Source of the DNA: UBA2137 sp037968575
GTDB lineage: Bacteria > Pseudomonadota > Alphaproteobacteria > Micavibrionales > Micavibrionaceae
Direction of reading: 5' to 3'
Length of the DNA: 10,132 nt
Assembly (NCBI GenBank): GCA_037968575.1
Contig: JBBKVR010000122.1
Location: forward strand, 1 to 10,132
Under the pieces are notes generated by a model. That model was given only the letters and a program-made list of their open reading frames with translations, was not told the origin of the DNA and searched no databases. Of this stretch, positions 6,631-10,132 are shown piece after piece (position 1 is the stretch's first letter; each line of letters opens with the position of its first letter). The position numbers and the translations under genes were made by a program.

Positions 6631-7243
6631 GAAAACTCAAACTCGCCTCGTTGAGGCTTTGCTATTTGCGTCTGACAAGCCACTCACTTCATCGGACATT
6701 TACTCACGTCTCCCCGAAGATGCGGATTTGTCCGCCATTCTGCAAGAGCTTGAAAAAACCTATGAAGAGCGCGGGGTTAATTTAGTCCAAGTTGGAAATG
6801 CTTATGCATTTCGAACTGCACAAGATTTGGCAAATAACCTTGTCTTGGAAAAAGAGGAAGAGCGAAAACTTTCTCGTGCGGCGCTGGAGACATTATCTAT
6901 TATTGCCTATCACCAACCTGTGACACGTGCAGAAATTGAAAATATCAGAGGCGTGGCAACCAGTAGAGGAACGTTGGATATTTTGCTTGAGCAGGGCTGG
7001 ATAAAGCCGGGTCGCAGACGTGAAACACCAGGACGTCCAGTGACATGGGTCAGCACAAATGATTTTCTTGATCATTTCCAGCTCGAGACATTGACAGATT
7101 TACCGGGTCTTGATGAGTTGAAGGCATCAGGTCTTCTGGATCGTCGCCCCGCTATTGAAACAATCCCTGAAACATCTGAGCTCTTTGAAAGTGATGAAGA
7201 GAGTGATACACATGAAGATGAGTTACTAGAAGAAGAGGTCTAA
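6623..7243 (+). CDS. scpB: Segregation and condensation protein B
   Basis: ScpB is the winged-helix partner that binds ScpA as a dimer within the SMC condensin complex. The 206-residue protein shows LVEALLFASDKPLTSSDI near the N-terminus, a first winged helix to about residue 75, then the highly conserved second block LSRAALETLSIIAYHQPVTRAEIENIRGV and GTLDILLEQGWIKPGRRRETPGRP, and ends in an acidic tail. The start is the ATG at 6623, preceded by AGAGGAG (6606-6612) inside scpA; a TTG at 6617 is in frame but only 4 bases from that site. The 8-base overlap with scpA implies coupled translation. The stop is 3 bases before tatA. Confidence 0.95.
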   Translation: MDKKTQTRLVEALLFASDKPLTSSDIYSRLPEDADLSAILQELEKTYEERGVNLVQVGNAYAFRTAQDLANNLVLEKEEERKLSRAALETLSIIAYHQPVTRAEIENIRGVATSRGTLDILLEQGWIKPGRRRETPGRPVTWVSTNDFLDHFQLETLTDLPGLDELKASGLLDRRPAIETIPETSELFESDEESDTHEDELLEEEV

Positions 7244-7246
7244 AAC

Positions 7247-7429
7247 ATGTCTCCAAGTATTTGGCAAATTCTAATCGTTGTTGCACTTGTTATGCTTTTA
7301 TTCGGTGCGGGTCGTCTCCCACGTATGATGGGTGACTTGGCCGAAGGTATCAAAAGCTTCAAAAAAGGTATGAGTGACGATGACGACACAAAAAAGCCTG
7401 TGAAGAAAAAATCCTCAAAGACCAAGTAG
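7247..7429 (+). CDS. tatA: Sec-independent translocase subunit TatA
   Basis: A 60-residue pore-forming subunit of the twin-arginine translocase, which exports folded proteins across the inner membrane. The sequence shows a single N-terminal membrane helix (about residues 5-18) ending in the diagnostic FG hinge (Phe19-Gly20), an amphipathic helix GRLPRMMGDLAEGIKSFKKGM, and a short charged tail with an acidic run followed by a lysine-rich end. Gln7 occupies the polar position early in the helix. It is short but within the family range for alphaproteobacteria. GAAGAGG in the end of scpB supplies the ribosome binding site. It lies 3 bases after scpB and 6 before tatB. Confidence 0.94.
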   Translation: MSPSIWQILIVVALVMLLFGAGRLPRMMGDLAEGIKSFKKGMSDDDDTKKPVKKKSSKTK

Positions 7430-7435
7430 AAACCA

Positions 7436-7735
7436 ATGCTTGATGTCAGCTGGACAGAAATTCTTTTTATCCTAATTATTGGCGTGATGGTCATCGGACC
7501 AAAACAATTGCCAGCCCTTATGTATGGGTTGGGCAAAATTGTTCGCCGTTTTCAATATATGAAATTTGCCGTCTCAAACCAATTTGATGATTTCATGCAG
7601 CAACAGGAATTGAAAGAAACACCATCTTTACGGATGCCTTCAAACGAAGAAGATACAATTGAAAGTGAAGACGAAGTCGAAGCGGAATTGTCTTTCCTTA
7701 AAAACCTCAATGAAACACAGGAAAAGGACAAATAG
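7436..7735 (+). CDS. tatB: Sec-independent translocase subunit TatB
   Basis: A 99-residue TatB, which with TatC forms the receptor for twin-arginine signal peptides. It differs from TatA by the conserved Glu8 at the start of the membrane helix (SWTEILFILIIGVMVIGP) and the GP hinge (Gly21-Pro22), followed by the amphipathic helix QLPALMYGLGKIVRRFQYM. The C-terminal half is acidic and poorly conserved, and shorter than in many TatB proteins. It is encoded between tatA and tatC with a 2-base gap to tatC, so all three subunits should be made from one message. Confidence 0.95.
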   Translation: MLDVSWTEILFILIIGVMVIGPKQLPALMYGLGKIVRRFQYMKFAVSNQFDDFMQQQELKETPSLRMPSNEEDTIESEDEVEAELSFLKNLNETQEKDK

Positions 7736-7737
7736 TC

Positions 7738-8517
7738 ATGCCTTTGAATGTGTCACTTCCAAAAGATAGAGAAGAAGGAACAGAGCCCAAACCATTTGTT
7801 GAGCATTTGTTGGAACTGCGCGCGCGGTTACTTTGGGCTTTTGCCGCCATGATTATCGGCATGGCAATTTCTTACCTTTATAAAGAGCAAATTTATGGAT
7901 TTTTGGTGGCACCACTTGCAAATGCAATGCAACCTAATGGCACAGGTCGTTTAATTTATACAGGACTGACCGAAGCTTTTTTTACCTATTTGAAAGTTGC
8001 ATTTTTTGCAGGACTTTTCGTGACTTTTCCAGTTATTGCCATTCAGATTTGGCGGTTTATTGCTCCTGGGCTTTATAAGAAAGAACGATATGCTTTCCTA
8101 CCGTTTTTGATTGCAACACCTATCCTTTTCTTCTGTGGTGGGGCGGTTGTTTATTATGGTGTACTGCCTTTGGCACTTCCGTTCTTCCTGAGTTTTCAGA
8201 CAGGCGCTAGCGAAACAGTTCTTCCTATTCAGCTTGAAGCGCGCGTCTCGGAATATCTTGATTTGGTCATGGTTCTGATTTTTGCCTTTGGTTTGTGTTT
8301 CCAGCTTCCCGTTTTAATTACATTGTTGGGCCGCGCTGGGCTGGTAACAGCAGAATCTCTTGCTAAGAAACGACGCTATGTGATTATTTTTGCATTTTTA
8401 CTCGCAGCATTTTTAACTCCACCCGACATCATTTCACAAGTCTGTCTAGCGATACCCATTCTCTTTCTTTATGAAATCTCAATTTTGTTAGTACGGCATA
8501 CTGGGCGCAAAGGCTAG
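7738..8517 (+). CDS. tatC: Sec-independent translocase subunit TatC
   Basis: A 259-residue polytopic core subunit that recognises the twin-arginine motif. Visible features are the cytoplasmic N-terminal block FVEHLLELRARLLW (Glu22 and Glu26 of the H-L-x-E-L-R motif), six membrane segments (about residues 31-50, 78-100, 121-143, 170-195, 211-228 and 232-250), and the conserved P-V-I-x-x-Q-x-W-x-F-I-A-P-G-L-Y-x-x-E block with Glu116, equivalent to the functionally required Glu103 of E. coli TatC. Length is normal. The start is the ATG at 7738, just after the tatB stop; upstream AGGAAAAGGA can serve as ribosome binding site. Confidence 0.97.
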   Translation: MPLNVSLPKDREEGTEPKPFVEHLLELRARLLWAFAAMIIGMAISYLYKEQIYGFLVAPLANAMQPNGTGRLIYTGLTEAFFTYLKVAFFAGLFVTFPVIAIQIWRFIAPGLYKKERYAFLPFLIATPILFFCGGAVVYYGVLPLALPFFLSFQTGASETVLPIQLEARVSEYLDLVMVLIFAFGLCFQLPVLITLLGRAGLVTAESLAKKRRYVIIFAFLLAAFLTPPDIISQVCLAIPILFLYEISILLVRHTGRKG

Positions 8518-8520
8518 GTG

Positions 8521-9630
8521 ATGAGTTTAAAAGCTCCCCTTCCAGATTGGGCAAAAAAGGGGTTTCAAAAACATGGTTTTGATCCTGATGAAGATCAGTG
8601 TAATGCCGTTTTCCAACTGGACAGATTATTTCCTTCATTAGGAAACGCTCAAAAAAGTAAATGGCGATTTGGTAAAAACCGTGATGAATCCAACATTCAG
8701 GGTGTCTATATCTTTGGGCCTGTGGGACGGGGAAAAACCTTTGTCATGGATTTGTTTTGCGAAGAGGTAGAGGTCGATAAGCGCCGCGTTCATTTCCACG
8801 AATTCATGATTGAAGTGCATGATTATCTGCATAAACATCGCCAATCCAAGAAAAGCGATGAAGGTGCTGACCAAGCCCTTTTGGATTTTGCCAAAGATAT
8901 TTCAAAAAGCATAAATCTTCTGTGTTTTGATGAATTTCACGTTACCAATGTCGCAGATGCAATGCTGTTGTCGCGTTTATTTACTGCATTATTTGAGGCT
9001 AAAATCATACTTGTCATGACAAGTAATTGGCCGCCCGATAGACTGTATGAAGGCGGATTGCAACGTACGCGCTTTCTGCCCTTTATTGATTTAATTAAGG
9101 AAAAAATGATTTCTGTAGAGGTTGCTGGTCATACGGACTACAGAAAACTATCGCTTGGTGAATTTCCTAAATTCTTCAATTTGGAAGATAAAGGTTCGGC
9201 TTCAAAAATTGATAAGCTGTTTGAAGCGCTTACAGGTGATACAAAAATTCAAAGTGAAGATGTAACGGTCAAAGGGCGCAAGCTAATCGTTGAGAAAACC
9301 GCCAAAGGTATCGCGCGATTTAATTTCTCCGAGTTGTTTGAAAAACCTTTAGGCGCAGAAGATTATTTGGTTTTGGCACACCACTATAATGTGTTTTTTG
9401 TAGAAAATATCCCACAACTTGATGACGAGATAAGGAATGAAACGAAACGTTTCATGTCATTTATTGATGTCATGTACGACCAGAAGCGTGCAGTTATTTT
9501 ATCTGCTCAAACAGACCTTGAGTCTCTTTATCAAGGAGCTCAATATGAGTTTGAATTTGAGAGAACATTAAGCCGTCTCTTTGAAATGCAAACAGAAGAC
9601 TATCTTGAAAGTTTGAGTGATATCGTCTGA
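8521..9630 (+). CDS. zapE: ZapE / AFG1-family ATPase
   Basis: A 369-residue P-loop ATPase of the AFG1/LACE1-ZapE family; E. coli ZapE associates with the Z-ring and the mitochondrial relatives assist turnover of membrane complexes. The protein shows Walker A GPVGRGKT (about residues 66-73), the family block VHFHEFMIEVHDYLH, Walker B LLCFDEFHVTNVADAM (about 133-148), a sensor-type VMTSNWPPDRLYEGGLQRTRFLPFI, and a late block containing LGAEDYLVLAHHYNVFFVENIP. Order and length match the family. The ATG at 8521 is preferred over the GTG at 8518 because AAAGG lies about 7 bases upstream; tatC stops at 8517. The stop overlaps the next gene by one base (TGATG). In many alphaproteobacteria zapE lies elsewhere, so its attachment to the tat operon is a context point rather than a functional proof. 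Confidence 0.93.
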   Translation: MSLKAPLPDWAKKGFQKHGFDPDEDQCNAVFQLDRLFPSLGNAQKSKWRFGKNRDESNIQGVYIFGPVGRGKTFVMDLFCEEVEVDKRRVHFHEFMIEVHDYLHKHRQSKKSDEGADQALLDFAKDISKSINLLCFDEFHVTNVADAMLLSRLFTALFEAKIILVMTSNWPPDRLYEGGLQRTRFLPFIDLIKEKMISVEVAGHTDYRKLSLGEFPKFFNLEDKGSASKIDKLFEALTGDTKIQSEDVTVKGRKLIVEKTAKGIARFNFSELFEKPLGAEDYLVLAHHYNVFFVENIPQLDDEIRNETKRFMSFIDVMYDQKRAVILSAQTDLESLYQGAQYEFEFERTLSRLFEMQTEDYLESLSDIV

Positions 9631-10132
9631 TGAAAAAGTTTTTGGAAAAACTGAAATCGAGGATATCTCCGACCTCATTAGAAGATGAAAAGACTATTGC
9701 TAAGAGTGGAAACACTTCTCAACGTTTGAAACTTGCTAAGAGCAAAACAACATCTCCAGAAATTCTCTATTATTTAGCAGAGCATGATGCAGAGATAAAA
9801 GTTCGCCAAGCTGTTGTTCGAAACAATGCTATTCCTATTCATGCTTCGGGCATTTTAGCGCGTGATGTTGATATTGGTGTGCGTGAATTATTGCTCGCGC
9901 GACTAACGAAGCTTCTCCCTGATATTTCACCAGAACGACAAATGAGTATTTATAAACATGTGTCTGAGGCGTTGGGTGTATTGGCATTGGATGAGGTTCT
10001 CAAGGTAAGGATTGCCTTGTCTGCTGCGCTCAAAAATTACGCGCATACACCACCTAAGCTAGCTTCTCAGCTCGCGCGTGATGTTGAGAGACAAGTGTCC
10101 GAGCCAATATTGCGTTATAGTTTGGCGTTACC
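9630..10132 (+). CDS. DUF2336 domain protein, N-terminal part, truncated by window edge
   Basis: An open frame from the ATG at 9630-9632 (overlapping the zapE stop as TGATG) continues without a stop to the right edge, giving about 167 residues. It begins MKKFLEKLKSRISP and has repeated HEAT-like helical elements: SQRLKLAKSKTTSPEILYYL, AEHDAEIKVRQAVVRNNAIP, ILARDVDIGVRELLLARLTKLL and LDEVLKVRIALSAALKNY. The recurring D-x-x-x-x-V-R-x-x-[LV] pattern is typical of DUF2336 proteins, a largely alphaproteobacterial family of unknown function. No signal peptide or membrane segment is seen, so a cytoplasmic location is likely. The one-base overlap indicates translation coupled to zapE. Family assignment is by pattern, and the C-terminus is not visible. 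Confidence 0.8.
   Translation, partial: MKKFLEKLKSRISPTSLEDEKTIAKSGNTSQRLKLAKSKTTSPEILYYLAEHDAEIKVRQAVVRNNAIPIHASGILARDVDIGVRELLLARLTKLLPDISPERQMSIYKHVSEALGVLALDEVLKVRIALSAALKNYAHTPPKLASQLARDVERQVSEPILRYSLAL

Noticed and set aside
1..10132. Mobile elements, CRISPR arrays, tRNA/rRNA genes or phage genes
   Set aside because: None was found on either strand: no transposase or integrase motifs, no regularly spaced repeats, no tRNA-like cloverleaf with CCA-side consensus recognised by eye.

Overview
The window is chromosomal and reads as housekeeping DNA of a fairly low-GC alphaproteobacterium. The lineage evidence is the gene set: an alpha-type SspB ClpXP adaptor with a lysine-rich linker and conserved C-terminal tail, a secreted DUF3108 protein, a DUF2336 protein, a ScpA with the FEEDPP-type N-terminus, and scpA-scpB-tatA-tatB-tatC in one run. 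I cannot assign a genus. I see no phage, transposon, integron, CRISPR array, rRNA or tRNA.

Left half (1-4643, all minus strand). In transcription order the genes are sspB, a DUF3108 exported protein, glmU, a GNAT acetyltransferase, a drug/metabolite-type membrane protein, and glmS, which runs off the left edge. GlmS makes glucosamine-6-phosphate. GlmU turns glucosamine-1-phosphate into UDP-GlcNAc, the precursor of peptidoglycan and LPS. Two accessory genes (GNAT and transporter) sit between glmU and glmS; the GNAT start is coupled to the glmU stop by an ATGA overlap. The glmU reading frame is broken by a one-base shift three codons after the metal-binding Asp of the uridylyltransferase domain. 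That domain also carries unusual residues in two conserved motifs, while the acetyltransferase domain looks intact.

Middle (4644-4812). This is a divergent intergenic region with a plausible sspB promoter on the minus strand. On the plus strand a strong purine-rich ribosome binding site precedes a monocistronic-looking EamA transporter gene (4813-5685).

Right half (5779-10132, all plus strand). A very compact operon runs scpA, scpB, tatA, tatB, tatC, zapE, then a DUF2336 gene cut by the right edge. Gaps between genes run from an 8-base overlap to 6 bases. It combines the condensin partners of SMC (chromosome segregation), the complete twin-arginine translocase and the AFG1-type ATPase ZapE.

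No undescribed multi-gene system is apparent. The items most worth a second look are the glmU frameshift with its motif substitutions, the 18-base direct repeat at the glmU/GNAT junction, and the operon arrangement.
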